NCBI RefSeq assembly: GCF_035582795.1
Contig: NC_134370.1
Span: forward strand, 38,861,501 to 38,925,500
Direction of reading: 5' to 3'
Origin: Mycteria americana
Taxonomy: Eukaryota > Chordata > Aves > Ciconiiformes > Ciconiidae
DNA: 64,000 bases
In this document: positions 48,701-60,456 of the stretch, piece by piece
Numbering within the stretch: the first letter of the stretch is position 1
How the letters are laid out: every line of letters starts with the position of its first letter
Translations under genes and position numbers: made by a program
The notes under the pieces: generated by a model
Told to the model about the DNA's origin: nothing
The model's input: the letters and a program-made list of their open reading frames with translations, nothing else
Databases searched by the model: none

Positions 48701-51700
48701 CATTACTGGACCTGGTAGCCCATGGGGGACAGAGGCTGTAAATGAAGCTATGCATTAATTATTTTCCCATCTTTCCCCCCCCATCCCATCACCTCTCTCC
48801 TCTCTTCCCCAAACTGCAGAGCTCAACCTGGCAGGCAACTACCTGCACCGCCTGCCCGAGGAGGTCACCTCCCTGCTGCACCTCCGGGCCATCAACCTCT
48901 CCCGCAACAGGTTTCGGCATTTCCCTGAGCCCCTGGCCACCGTTGCCACCCTGGAGACCATTGACCTGGAAGAGAACGAGATCGCAGGTGAGATGGACCT
49001 TTTCCCGCTGGAGGCGAGGACGAGCATCACCCTGGGGGCAAGTGCACTTCCCAGCAGTGATGCCAGTCCACATCCCTGGGCAGGGAGGGATGCTGGCTTG
49101 AAGCTTTGCTCGTGGTCCACCATCCCCTGCAGATGCAGCCAGGCTGAGGGATGGCCTAGTGATCCAGCAAAAGGAGCATGAATTTGGCAGGAGGAAGGGC
49201 ACACAGGTGCAGGGGAGATGCTAAATAGACAGAGCCTTGTTATCCGCTTGCTTTTGCCAACGTTTGCGCTGCCTCCTGGGGCGAAGCTGTTGCAGTCACA
49301 GGGAGAACCAAGCCACCCTATTCACCGCACTGGGATAGGGCTCTCAAAGGCAGCTCCCGCTGTGACTCAGAATCACCAGGTTTAATTAAAAAAAGACCTG
49401 ACTGCAGAACCCAGCCCCAAGGACGCTGGGCTGGGATGTTTGCTGCCAGGCAAAGTAAGGGCACAAGCCCACCTGAACATTTCCCAGAGCAAGTAGGAGC
49501 CATAACACTACAAAATCCCCTAAAAAAAGTGAAATTAAAGGAATGGTAAGAGGCGCTCATCCCCCGACTCTGCAGTCAGAGAAAAATCTTTCATGCGCAA
49601 AGCTGAAGGCTTTGGAGTCCCCAAAAGCTGGGCAAAAGGGGCAGCTGTTGCACGTAGATAAAAGGGGATTTATTCAGGAGTGAGCTTTCAAAGAGCCCAG
49701 GCTGGAGCATCCCACAGCCCACACGGATCCCCAGGGAGGCAAATATCAAGTCCACTCAATTTTGCTCTTTTATCTGGGATGGCTTCAGCTGCTGCTGGGA
49801 AAGCTGCTCCCTGCAACACAAGTTTTATTAACAGCATCAGCTGCTCCCTGGCCATGCCTGTAGAAGCACAAGACATTAAATACTGCTTCCGTGAGAGCCA
49901 GCAAAGGATGTGGTCCTTCCTCACCCCTTTTTTCTCTCCCACCTTCTAGAGGGAGCTGTCTCACTCCATCGCTTTTTGAGCTTAATTGGCCAACTTCAAC
50001 AGATGCAGGAGCTGAGGTCTCCAAACTTCACGTTTCCTTCGCATTTTGTGCAAGCAGGCTGCTGCAGGGAGGGAATACAGCTTTTTGTTGCTTTTTTCCC
50101 TGCTTAAGTGCAGAGAGGAAAGGATGCATCAAGGGTTGTACCCAGCTGGATTAATCCTGAGGGAGAGGGCAGCTAGAAAACCCAGCTGCCAGGTTTGGTC
50201 ACCTCCCGCCAGGCTCCCCTCAGCTGCTGTTATCAGACTCCAGAAAAATAATGACAGGGTAGGAATTAACAATTTCAAGCTAAAATGTTCAGGGACATAT
50301 CTTGGAAACAAGCACAATGCTGTCTGGCTGCAGAAATAGGTAAGATTAGCCTATTTTATGCATTTTCTGGAAAGGGAAGAGGTAGAGATTAGAAAGCAGG
50401 GGTGTTACAGCCAATTTTTGCCAAGGAAACAAAAGTTTGGGTAATTGCATCACTCCTGGGTACCTTCCCCAGTACCTCCTGGGCTCATTCGCATGATGGC
50501 CTCCCAGGGACCAGAGCACCCCAAGAACTGCAGCAAGTCCTTCACATCCAAGGAAAAGCATCTCATCCCCAGTTTCACCTTCTGGGACCATGATGAAACC
50601 TCCTGGATTGCCATCAAGCCTGAGCTTGCCCAGCACTGAGCTAGCACAAGGATCGAGCTCCCTGCTCTTCTCAGGCACAGCACGCTGGGAGCTTGCAGCC
50701 AGGCTGTGGGATGAGCCTTGGTGCCAATTATCTATACGCAAGTTGGCATTTATATATATATATATGCATTTTTATTTGCAGTTTTATATATTATTTATGA
50801 GCTTGTGTTTATAGATACCTTTTCCTCCCACACTAGCCTGGCACAACAGGGGAAGGAGTGTTAAGGAGAGCCCATCAGCTTGAACTTAACTGGCACAAAT
50901 GTTGTTTTTCCTTAACAGCCAAGTAGGATTTGAGCCCTTCACACTCATTTCACCCCAGGAGATCTTAGGCCAGGCTGTAGGAGATGGCATCTTCTCTTTC
51001 CCCCTCTACATACATATACAACTCACCCACTATAGCCGGCTGAGGACCCTGTTTTGGCAGCAGGGTCTCATGAGCAGCAGCTGGCACATCCTTGGAGAAG
51101 CTCTCGAGGGATCTGAAAGTTCATCCAGGTCCTGTTCTCCAGCAGTGCCTGCACACCTCCAGCCAGCTCAGCACAAGAAGGAGCTTCCCCAGTCGTGCAA
51201 AAGCTGTATTTTGCTGCCTTTTATAATTTGGGACCCAGGTTGCACTGCTTAGCCCACTAACAAGTTGAGGACCCCGCTCCAGGTAAAAGACCAGTAGGCA
51301 AGAGAAAAATGCTTCACAGACCATGTATGGGAGATGGAGTTTGGAGAAGGACCGGGGCTTTCTTTAGCAGCAGGAAGGTTGCGGATGGTCTGCTTTTTGT
51401 TGCTGCTGCTGCAGCTATTCCCAGCCCTGCCTGTCCTCCTCTGCCCTCTCAGTGATGCTGAAGGAACTGATAGCAGGGCTACAAACCAGATTAAAAGCTC
51501 CTGCTGAAAGAGGGCTGAGTCACCTACCAAGACATATCGAACTGGAGATAGTAGTTAATGTTTTCCAGTTAAAGGGAAACAGGAGTAAAAGGAGATTAAT
51601 TAATGCCTGCCTGGAGTCTGTGGGCTCTGAAAGGAGACATTTAGTGCCAGGAACTGCCCTTTTCATCTCAATGAGCTCTTAACTGTGGAGTGTAATTATG

Positions 51701-53926
51701 TATATATTAATGTCAGTGCTTTTAACTCTTTCCCTGCTAATTAGAGTGATCTCAAATTAGCATTTTCAGCTCCCAAGTCCATGGGGTTTTTTAGTGCCTG
51801 AGGCTTCAGTTTCTTTTTCCCTTATTCCTTGATTAATGGTTTAATGTAGAAGATGTTGAGACAGCAAAGGGGATGCTGGAGACCACTAGCAAGGCTGGGC
51901 AGGTTGCTGCTGGGGGCAAGTGTGGCTGATTTTCTCCTCCTGAGCATCAGAGAGCGCCACTCTTAAATTGGGGTGATGGCATGGAAAACGCGTCTTTGTT
52001 AATAGCTGCAGAGGAGGCAGCGAGTGGGTTTCCATCAGCAGGTTTGGAGGAGGCTGGCAGGAGCTGGTGGCCACCAAAGGATGCGGGTAATGCCGAAATG
52101 TGACAGGGAAGCGGCTCTGCTGAGCGGAGCAGGGTCCTTCTGCCTTCAATTTGCAGCTGTAGGTGGCTGCAAGACCTTTGGGGTTGTTAGTGTTCATTAC
52201 CCAGCTCCTCAGATGCCTCGGCAGCCCTTTAATATCCCTCTCCTTGGATGCCTCCTGATACCTCAGCAGCCCTTTCATCCAAAGGAGCTAGGTTTTTCAC
52301 TCACTTATTATCATATTCTGATCGGATAAAATTACTGTTTGCTTTAATTATGAAAAAGCCTTTTTTTCCCTTTTCTGCTTAACTGGTGAAGCCAGCATGA
52401 ATAATTCAGGCTCAAACACGAGTGCCTTATCCACTGGGGAGCTGGCAAGTGATGCTTCTGGTTGCTTATAGAGGAGTTCGTGGCTCCCACGGCGCAGCCG
52501 TATAGCTATAGGCTGCATTGCATGCCTTGCCTGTCGCTTCATGCTGGGGGTGAGTCACTGCTCCTTACCTTGAATTAAGCTGCAGAGCTGGGCTGTTCCC
52601 ACTTTGGGCAAGGCTTGCTCCCTAAAATACTTTCCTTAACTCGCTAAATTTAAACCTAGTGGGGGTTTATCACTCTGCATAGCCTTAGAAGATCATTAAA
52701 CAGGAAGATCTATCAAAAAAATTGATTTTTGTGCATCAAGGGAAAAAAAATGCAAAATGATACAGGAAGAGTGGTGGTGAATATAAATCCACCATAGAGA
52801 AGAGGTATAAAAAAAATCCATGTAAAGCTCAGCCTGATGAGAGAGATGCGCTGCTAAGAAATATGTGTATTACAGAAAATAGCACTGCTCTCTGGAGGGG
52901 AAAGAAAAAAGCCTGCAAGGTGTTTGAGTCTTTTTCCAGCATAAAATAAGTTTCATGGTTTAAAAATCACACAATCACCTGCCCAGCTATAATTACAACA
53001 TCGCAATTCTGCTCCAAGTATCGGCAGAAGAAATCAGAGCTGGAGATATAAAAGGCTCTTGTCGTTTTGGTGGCCAAATTAAAAAGAAATTGTTCTTGGT
53101 AAACTCAGGCAGGTGGGCTTTTCAAGCCCAAAATATTGTGATTTGCAACAATAAGCTAAAACTATAATCTTTTAATGATCTTAATTGTTAGGTTTTTGTA
53201 TTGGTCTCATTCCTCTGTGCTCAGTGGATTCTCATTGAGACCATCCAGAGCGCTGCAGGTTAAGGTACTTTTTTTTTTCCCCATGTAAAAAGGGTTTCCT
53301 TTAGAAACTCTTTCTAAAAGAAAACATCTGAATTCATGGAAATTGCAAAATAGGAGGGTGCCTGGAGATGGCCGAGAGCCGTTTTGCAGCCTGTCCAACA
53401 AGGGCAAGGAGCATGTGCTCTCCCATTAGCCTGGTCAGGGCTCCTGGGCATTGCAACACTGGGAATAAAATAAGGAAATAAGTCTTTGATTACCAGTTTA
53501 GCACCCCAGCAGGGTTTTTTTAGGACTGGGAGAACTGGAAGGCAGTGTCCACATTTAATATCATGGTGTTTGCATCTTGCCAAGACATTTGCTTGAGTAG
53601 TCGTATAATTTAATATTTCATTGTGTTTCTGGTTTGATAAAAGCCTGGAGACCAGCAGGAGCGGGGTCTGCTCTGGGCTGCCCATCTTACCACAGCTTTC
53701 ACTCCCTCTGCTGCTCCGAATTCCCCGGCAGCTGATGCCGGGCTGGGTGCTCACCTCAGCGCTCTCTTTTGCAGAGGTGCCGGTGGAGAAGCTGGCCACC
53801 ATGGCATCGCTGCGGAGCCTCAACCTGCGAGCGAATCCCGTCAGCCCCGAGGTGCGGCTGCTGGTCCGGCCCCTCGTCCCCTTTGACCTGCTGCTGTCAC
53901 CGGAGGAGCCTGTCCCCAAAGCCTGA
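45786..53926 (+). CDS. LRRC20: LRRC20, complete, 4 coding exons
   Basis: LRRC20 is a small leucine-rich repeat protein with no established function; LRRs usually mediate protein binding. Exons are 45786-45867, 47007-47156, 48820-48987 and 53775-53926, all GT/AG, with every junction after the first base of a codon. They encode 183 residues (human 184). The start MQKRMGEAVARVARKVN aligns with human MLKKMGEAVARVARKVN, fixing the first ATG. LRR consensus segments are visible: ISLANNELKSL, LNLAGNYLHRLP, INLSRNRFRHFP, IDLEENEIAEVP and LNLRANPVSPEV. The C-terminus is FDLLLSPEEPVPKA. There is no signal peptide or membrane segment, so it is probably cytosolic. A CCTCCAG acceptor at 45735, just upstream of the start exon, suggests a non-coding first exon further left. 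It lies divergently from EIF4EBP2, as in human. Confidence 0.96.
47157..48819 (+). other. LRRC20: LRRC20 intron between coding exons 2 and 3
   Basis: This 1.7-kb intron has no recognised coding content. It contains an 11-bp perfect inverted repeat at 48172-48224, described separately. Confidence 0.7.
48172..48224. repeat. inverted repeat of CTATAAATACC
   Basis: CTATAAATACC (48172-48182) and its exact reverse complement GGTATTTATAG (48214-48224) flank a 31-nt GC-rich spacer in an LRRC20 intron. Each arm resembles a MEF2 or TATA element (CTATAAATA). It could be a regulatory pair or a small hairpin, or chance. Confidence 0.6.
48988..53774 (+). other. LRRC20: LRRC20 last intron, 4.8 kb
   Basis: No supported exon or nested gene is seen. 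The middle (about 51690-51860) is A+T rich, with several homeodomain-type cores such as CTAATTAG and AAATTAGC, which could mark a non-coding control element; that is only a suggestion. A short (TA)n run lies at 50753-50764. Confidence 0.6.
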
Positions 53927-54069
53927 GAGGGTCTCGGGGTGCCCGGGCGAGCTCTCCCGGGGGGTGACTGCCTGCGAGAGTGGTTTGGCTTAGGTCAGTC
54001 CCTGCTACACCGCTATTTCTATCCCAAACCCGCAGCAAGGCAGCCAGTCCCTCTCTTTTTTTCTTCCGT

Positions 54070-54075
54070 AATAAA
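54070..54075 (+). other. LRRC20: probable LRRC20 polyadenylation signal (AATAAA)
   Basis: AATAAA occurs about 145 nt after the LRRC20 stop codon, in a T-rich neighbourhood. A variant ATTAAA lies near 54364 as an alternative. Either would give a short 3' untranslated region. Confidence 0.5.
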
Positions 54076-54375
54076 AAGCAAGCAGCGGGGCTCCTCTGTA
54101 AAGGGATGGCTCTGCCAGCTCCAGAGCCGGGGAATCTCCTGCTTTGTGTTTTGCCAGCGCTTGGGGAGGAAGTGGAGCTGTGATGCGTGCGGTGCAAGGT
54201 TTGGGTAAGATTGAGGGAGTTGGATGCTCAGCCGCATCCCTCCCACCTGGCCGGTGATAGGTAGCATCTGCTGCCCTGGTCCAGGGCCAGGACGGTGGGT
54301 GACATCCCTGCAGCTGTAAGGGTTCCCCCTTGAATTGCTGATATGGCAATGTGCCAAACGCCTGATTAAATGTTT

Positions 54376-55330
54376 TCCTGTTACGTGTGGGGGGTTTTTT
54401 TGTATTTGCTAAATTTATGAGTTATCAGTTGTCTTCTCCTTAAAGAAGCCCCTTTGCACATCCCCGCGGGTGCTTGCTGCAGCTTGGGCTGATGCCTCCA
54501 GCTGGATTCTGCCCAGACCTGAGCAGTATTACTCTGGATTTTCCCAGAGAAATTTTTTTCCCCATGGTTTTTCACTGTGGAAATCAAAGCAACCCAGTGC
54601 CAGCAGGTCCCCACACACTGCTCACCCCATGGGTGTCCCCAGAAGCATGTGCCCACCTCCTGGGTGGTGTGGGTCTTCAAGTCATGCTGCTTTCTTTCCA
54701 AGGAAGAAATGGGCTGTGGGGCTCAGGATACGGCCCAGGGAGGGTGGCTCCTTGGTGGCAGGGAGGCTACTGCTAGGCACACTGGTGTCCTTTGGCAGCT
54801 GGCTGCCTGCAGAAAAACTCCTGGCAGAAATCGCAGCTGTTATCTCAAAATGCCTTGTTGAAACATCTCCCATGTTTGCCCCTTCATGTTTTTAAGCTTC
54901 CCCGTGCTGGGGGATGGCTGGGGGCAGGCAGGAAGGGTTAATCCCGGTAATATTGGACTTCTAGAGTTGCCAAAGCCAAACTTTGGTAAAAGACCATGGT
55001 AAAAGGGGGTTTGTTGATGTTGGCAATGATGGAGGAGCTGGAGTAGAGCAGAGCAGCTTTGCACCAGGACCAGCATCCCTAAGGACCGTGCTGCTTTTCC
55101 CCACCGCATGGGTGATTTACACGGGGTGGAGGTCGGGGGTCCTCCCCACTCGTGTTGGGGCTCCCACTGTGTTTCCCCCCCTGGGATGGGCAGGAGCGCT
55201 GCTGGGGACGCTGGCCATCAGCTGGGGGAGAGAGAGGCACCAAGTGCCCGCATCAGCGTGGGGACCTCAGGGGTGGCAAGGGGGACCCAATCCTCCCTGG
55301 GGAGCAGACCTGCTCCGGCGCTCTCCCTGC
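54376..55330. other. intergenic interval between LRRC20 and NPFFR1
   Basis: Under 1 kb separates the candidate LRRC20 poly(A) signals from the G+C-rich NPFFR1 5' region. Frames here are short and unrecognised. No repeat array was seen in this gap, unlike the 5' sides of PALD1, LRRC20 and PPA1. Confidence 0.6.
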
Positions 55331-55578
55331 CTCCCCGTGGACTGTCCCCCCCGCGCTGCCTCAGGCGTGGGGGGTGCGTGCGGGTACCCCGGTATCCATG
55401 GCGATGGGAGGCTGTCCCCCCGCCGCCCCTCCCCTCTCCGCTGCAGCCGGCGAGCAGCCGCAACCGGCGCGGCGGCACCGCGGTACCGGCACCGGGGCTC
55501 AGCCCCGAGCGGGGGGACCGGGGGAGGGACGGGGACAAACTCCCCCCCTCCCCCGGCGGCAGACCAGCCCCTGCCCGC
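55331..55578 (+). promoter_or_regulatory. NPFFR1: G+C-rich NPFFR1 promoter and 5' leader
   Basis: CpG-rich sequence runs from about 55.33 kb to the first coding exon and includes GCCGC and GGGGGACCGGGG blocks. It is the likely promoter and leader. No TATA box stands out, and the transcription start cannot be placed. Confidence 0.5.
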
Positions 55579-58500
55579 ATGCCAGCGATGCAGCCCTCGG
55601 AGCCGGGCCGGGCCGGCGGAGGTGAGTACCAAGACCTGATTTATTTTATTTCACCCCCAAAAAAGGTGTCCAGCCGCCCCCAGACCCCTATTCCACTAGC
55701 CCAGCTTTTCCCTGCCGTGCTTTCCCACGGCCAGGCAGGGAGGCGGGTGGCCCATCGTCCAACCGGCCGGTCCCCGCAGCCCCTTGTCACCGCGTCCGAG
55801 ATAAACGGAGGATGCCTCCATCCATCCGGCACCGACCCGGGCACTTGGCAGCCCCTTATTTTCCTTTCCTCGTCTTCCACCTCGCTTTTGAAACCGCCTG
55901 TGATTCCTCATCCATAGGACACCCACTGCCCACTAATGCTGCAAGACATTGCAGTCCAAACAGATAAAGTCCAGCAAAGTTTCGGGCTTAATACTGCAGG
56001 TTTCGGGCAATCTCATTACAGTCGTTGCTATCGCTTCTGCTAACGAAGCCTTTTTGTGTGGGTGCACCTGATGCTGACCGGCCGGAGCATCTTGCCCCAG
56101 CAGCCCTGCCTGCTTCCTCGCCTCTCCCCAGAGGCTCCTTCTCCCGTGCCTGCAAACCCCCCAGCACCTTTCTGAAGCCCTGCTGGAAGCGTGTTGGCCG
56201 AATCCTGCGCCCAGGGCAGGGGTACAGAGACCGGGCAGGGCCTCCCTGCGTGCCGGAGCCTCAGGGAAGCCGGTGGTCCCGGCAGCTGGGAAAAGCATCT
56301 TGGCTGGAGAGCTGAGCACTGGCACGGGGATGGGGGGACGATACGGCCACCCACCATGCAGCAGCTTTGCAGTGCTTTCGCAGAACAGGGCTGACCTGCA
56401 GGCGGTTAGGCTGAGCCTTAAAGCAAAAATATGCCTTCTTCTGCCTTAAAATCGCAGCCTGGGTTTGCCCGGAGTAAGTCCCGTCACCGCTGCAGGCAGC
56501 TCCTACCTGCACCCGGCATCCTCCTGCGTCCCTGCCTGCGTAAAGCTGGGGAAACCCAAGGGCGGGTGCTACACAGACCTGCTCCCCCTGTTAAATCTGT
56601 AGCAACAAAATGCCATTCCACCCTCCATCAGAAGCTCTCAGGGTCCCAGATAATGATCACAATTATGTATAATTATTGCTTTATATGTAAGGGAAGGGCA
56701 GGGTCTCCTCTTCCCCAGCCCACCTCCCTTGGGTACTACAGCTTTGCTGGGGAGAAGAAGATTTTAGGGGATCTCAAATTGCAAACCTTGGAAGCTCAAG
56801 GAGAAGCAGCAGCAGACACCCGGGAACAGGGATGCTCCCAGGCCGGCCGTGCCAGGGACCGCACAGACACAGCTCCTGCATGGCTGGAGCATTGCGGTGT
56901 CAGGACATGGATTTCTCTTCCTTGCATCATCCCTAAAAAAATCCCATGAGAACAGGATGTCTTCTGGGCTGCTTTAAATCCTCATCAAAATAATGATATA
57001 AAATAATAATGATATAATAATTCAGCCGAGGTGCTGCGGTACCTTGGGCTGCGTAACCCAATGAGGAGGAGACTTGTTGGGGCACTGAGATGATCCCAGC
57101 AGGACACGTCCCAGCCAGGCTGGGCACTGGTATAAATATGAAAACCCACCTCCAAGGGCATTAAGAAATGAAGGGAATAATCGCTTTACTTCCAGCTTCG
57201 TTTTCCTGCCTTCCCTTCCCCAGGCCCTTCCAACAGCAGCTGGCCCAACTCCACTGCAAGCAAGAGCCACCTCCTGAGGGAGAACTACACCTTCTCAGCA
57301 TACTACCAGCACTCCTCCCCCGTGGCCGCCATGTTCATCCTGGCCTACACCTTCATCTTCCTCATGTGCATGATCGGCAACATCCTGGTGTGCTTCATCG
57401 TGGTGAAGAACCGCCAGATGCGGACGGTCACCAACATGTTCATCCTCAACCTGGCCATCAGCGACCTGCTGGTGGGCATCTTCTGCATGCCCACTACCTT
57501 GGTGGACAACCTCATCACGGGTGAGCAGGGCAGCTAGGGAGAGAGAAATTGGTGGGGAACATCACCCACCTTCTGCCCCCCCATACATGAGGCCACCCCC
57601 AAATCTCCTGCCTGTGGCTGCTTTTTTTTTGCTGAGGATGAGGAGAGCAGGTGGTGGCCACTCAACCACATCTGATGAAAGGTATCATTTCACTTAGACC
57701 TACTATTTTAGAGGGAAAAGTCCTTTTTTTTTTTAGGTTTTGGACACTTTTGGCAAAATAAGTATGACCTTAATGCTACATGTACATATTTATTTAAAGT
57801 TCAGCTGTTCTCCGTCAAGCAGCACTGGAAAAAACCCTCCTCTTCTTGCATCGATCTTCTCCCCACACTGGCTCAGCTCTACCTGTTGACCTTTCCAAAG
57901 ATAAAGTGCAGTATTGGCATGGTTGGCAGAGTTTAGCCAAAGTGGTAGCCAGGGCATGGGGCAGAGTCTGTATTTATTTATTACGGGGTGCGATTTATTT
58001 ATTGCCAACGCCTTAGCAGGGGTCAAGAAACAAGATGAAAGCCCTTCTGATCAAGGATTCCAAGGTCAGTCCCTGTGATAACAGCTACAGCCCTAAGTAA
58101 GGGCAGGAGAAATGAAAACCACCATGCTCCTTGAGTTTCTAAGAAGTGTAATATGCATCTTTTTTACCAGTTTGGGGGGGTTTCTCCAAGCATCTGTACT
58201 ACTAAAGGCCATCTCTGTATGAGCCAAAAATGCAGCCTCCCCTTAGGAGCAGGATTTAGCATCCCCCAGCAACGACATGGTGGTTGGGGACATCTAGAGG
58301 GAGCTGCCAATGGGCCCGGCCAAGTCAAAGGCACCTACAACCTCTGTGGTGTCCCCTCACAGGTTGGCCCTTTGACAACGCCATGTGCAAAATGAGCGGC
58401 CTGGTGCAGGGCATGTCTGTCTCCGCCTCAGTTTTCACGCTGGTGGCCATCGCCGTGGAGAGGTATGTTGGTGCGGGGATGTGGGGACATGGGGACCAAG

Positions 58501-59613
58501 CCACCCCCAGCATGTTCGGGTGTCCCATGTGGTTTCCATCACGGGAAAGCTCCTGGGGATGTCAGGAGGGTGCCCCAGCTCTCCAGGAGGACCCCAAAGC
58601 TGTCCATGGGGCATCCCAGCAAGGTGTCCTTCCCCACCTTGGGCTGAAAACACCAAAGCTGGAGAAATCCCAACCTATATCTGCCACCAAAAGCCATACG
58701 TAAAGAGCAACCCACCTTACCCTTCCTTCCCACCTCTGGGTCCTGGCCGCCCGCCTTCCCCAGGGACATCCCACCAGGTCCCCAAAGCCACCACCGTCTG
58801 CCCTCCCGCAGGTTTCGCTGCATCGTCCACCCCTTCCGGCAGAAGCTGACACTGAGGAAAGCCCTGGTGACCATTGCCATCATCTGGGTGCTGGCCCTGC
58901 TCATCATGTGCCCTGCCGCCATCACGCTGACTGTCACCAGGGAGGAGCACCACTTCATGGTGGACACCTACAACAACTCCTACCCCCTCTACTCCTGTTG
59001 GGAGGCCTGGCCCGAGACGGGGATGAGGAAGATCTACACCACTGTCCTCTTCTCCCACATCTACGTGGCTCCACTTGCCCTCATCGTCGTCATGTATGCC
59101 CGCATCGCCTTCAAGCTCTTCAAGTCGACAGCACCTGCCCGTGGCCGAGAGGAGCCAGAGGGGAGGAGGGTCTCCCGGAGGAAGGCCAAGGTCATCAACA
59201 TGCTCATCATCGTTGCTCTCTTCTTCACCCTCTCCTGGCTGCCCCTCTGGACACTGATGCTGTTGACGGACTACGGGCGGCTGAGCGAGGGCCAGCTCCG
59301 CCTGGTCACCGTCTACGTCTTCCCCTTCGCCCACTGGTTGGCCTTCTTTAACAGCAGTGCCAACCCAATCATCTATGGCTACTTCAACGAGAACTTCCGA
59401 CGGGGCTTCCAAGAGGCCTTCAGGGCCCCCTTCTGCTCGCCCCACCGCCATTGCCACCGCAGGCCCTACGCCCCCAGGAGCCACGGCCGTGGGATCCTCT
59501 TCGGCGCCCGCAACCGTATCTTCGCCCAGGCACGGGCCAGTGACTCGCCGCCCGCCTCCGAGTCAGGACCGTTGGCCCTGCGCCGCGCCGGCGTCCCCGC
59601 GTGGGACAGCTGA
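55579..59613 (+). CDS. NPFFR1: NPFFR1 (neuropeptide FF receptor 1), complete, 4 exons
   Basis: This is a class A GPCR of the plasma membrane for RFamide peptides (RFRP/GnIH and NPFF), coupling mainly to Gi/o. Exons are 55579-55621, 57224-57520, 58363-58462 and 58812-59613, giving 413 residues (human 430). The extracellular N-terminus has N-glycosylation sequons at N18, N23 and N35. TM1 begins near residue 49, and TM2 carries [19 protein letters not shown]. The DRY box is ERF, as in human NPFFR1, with the ER/F junction split by the last intron. TM6 has FTLSWLPLW and TM7 ends [12 protein letters not shown]. Conserved extracellular cysteines are C in NAMCKMSG and in [10 protein letters not shown]. 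The C-tail is Arg/His-rich and diverges from human. A second in-frame ATG lies three codons downstream, so the exact start is slightly uncertain. Introns of 1.6, 0.84 and 0.35 kb show no other feature. Confidence 0.97.
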
Positions 59614-59699
59614 GCAGCCGCGGCCACCGGGCACCTCTGGACCAAGGGCTTGTGGGGTGGGGAACGGGGATTGCCACGTCGTGGGCCATGAGTCACCGA

Positions 59700-59705
59700 A
59701 ATAAA
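59700..59705 (+). other. NPFFR1: probable NPFFR1 polyadenylation signal (AATAAA)
   Basis: AATAAA occurs 87 nt after the NPFFR1 stop codon, giving a very short 3' untranslated region. The next gene's promoter begins about 0.5 kb further on. Confidence 0.6.
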
Positions 59706-59929
59706 GGCGCGTCCTGCTGACGCCATGTCCCTGCCTTGGCTCCTCCCTCCCCCCCGCAGCGCCGCCCCGGATGAGGGGCAGAGGAGGGGCCGCCAGCTGA
59801 GTCCCCCAGCACCATGGGCCCCTGTGCCCTGCCAGCACCCCCTTTACCCAGCCCCGGCCAGGGCACAGGGCCGGGGAGCACAGGGAGCGGTGGGGGAGAA
59901 GGTGTGCGAACGGGCCATCCCGTGCCATG

Positions 59930-60235
59930 CTTGGCTACACCATGGAGAACCATGCGGTCCTTTGCTGGACCACACCACGCTGTGCTCAATCATGATACAC
60001 CGTGCTGTCGTGGCCATGCTGGACCATGCCAAACCATACTGCCGTGGCCATGCTGGACCCCACCACGCTGTGCTGGACCATGCCACACCGTACTGCTGTG
60101 GCCATGCTAGGCCACGCCATGCTGTGCTGGACCAAGCCATACCACACTGTTGTGGCCACGATAGGCCACACCATGCTGTGCTGGGCCATGCCACACCATG
60201 CTATCGTGGCCATGTTGGACCGCTCCACGTCGCGC
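59930..60235. repeat. minisatellite upstream of PPA1, 54-bp period
   Basis: Variants of GTGGCCATGCTGGACC and CACCATGCTGTGCTGG alternate. TGGCC words at 60045, 60099, 60153 and 60207 are exactly 54 bp apart, preceded by a shorter 34-bp step from 60011. Each 54-bp unit looks like two diverged halves of about 27 bp. The array fills the gap between NPFFR1 and the PPA1 CpG island. Confidence 0.9.
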
Positions 60236-60261
60236 ACGAACACCCCACGCCGCGTTGCCCT

Positions 60262-60344
60262 CCCCGCGCCACGCGGCCGCGCGCCCCCGCCCCGCCCCGC
60301 CGGGGGCGGGGCGGGGCGGGGGCGCGCGGCCGCGTGGCGCGGGG
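60262..60344. repeat. perfect 40-bp inverted repeat, 3-nt loop
   Basis: The left arm (60262-60301) and right arm (60305-60344) are exact reverse complements over 40 bp, separated only by GGG. The arms are G+C except for a single A/T pair. They contain CCCCGCGCC, the NotI-like GCGGCCGC core and stacked GC boxes (GGGGCGGGG). Pairing stops at 60261/60345. The structure lies 112 bp before the PPA1 start codon, in its CpG-island promoter. It could extrude as a cruciform or form a hairpin in RNA. It may instead be a fold-back assembly artefact. Confidence 0.95.
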
Positions 60345-60456
60345 CGGGGCAGGAGTAGTGAGTTTGGCGCCTGCGCGGTGCCCAACCCGTTGGTCGGAGG
60401 GGGCATGGCGAGTCGCGCCTGCGCAGTGCGGTAGCCGGCGAGCTGCGTGCGGCACG
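60345..60456 (+). promoter_or_regulatory. PPA1: PPA1 core promoter and 5' leader
   Basis: This is the CpG-rich sequence directly before the PPA1 start. Visible sites are a perfect E2F-type TTTGGCGC at 60363-60370 and two NRF1-like CGCCTGCGC words (about 60368 and 60416, the second continuing AGTGCGG). GC boxes lie to the left in the inverted repeat. NRF1 and E2F sites suit a housekeeping metabolic gene. Factor binding is inferred from motif only. Confidence 0.55.
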
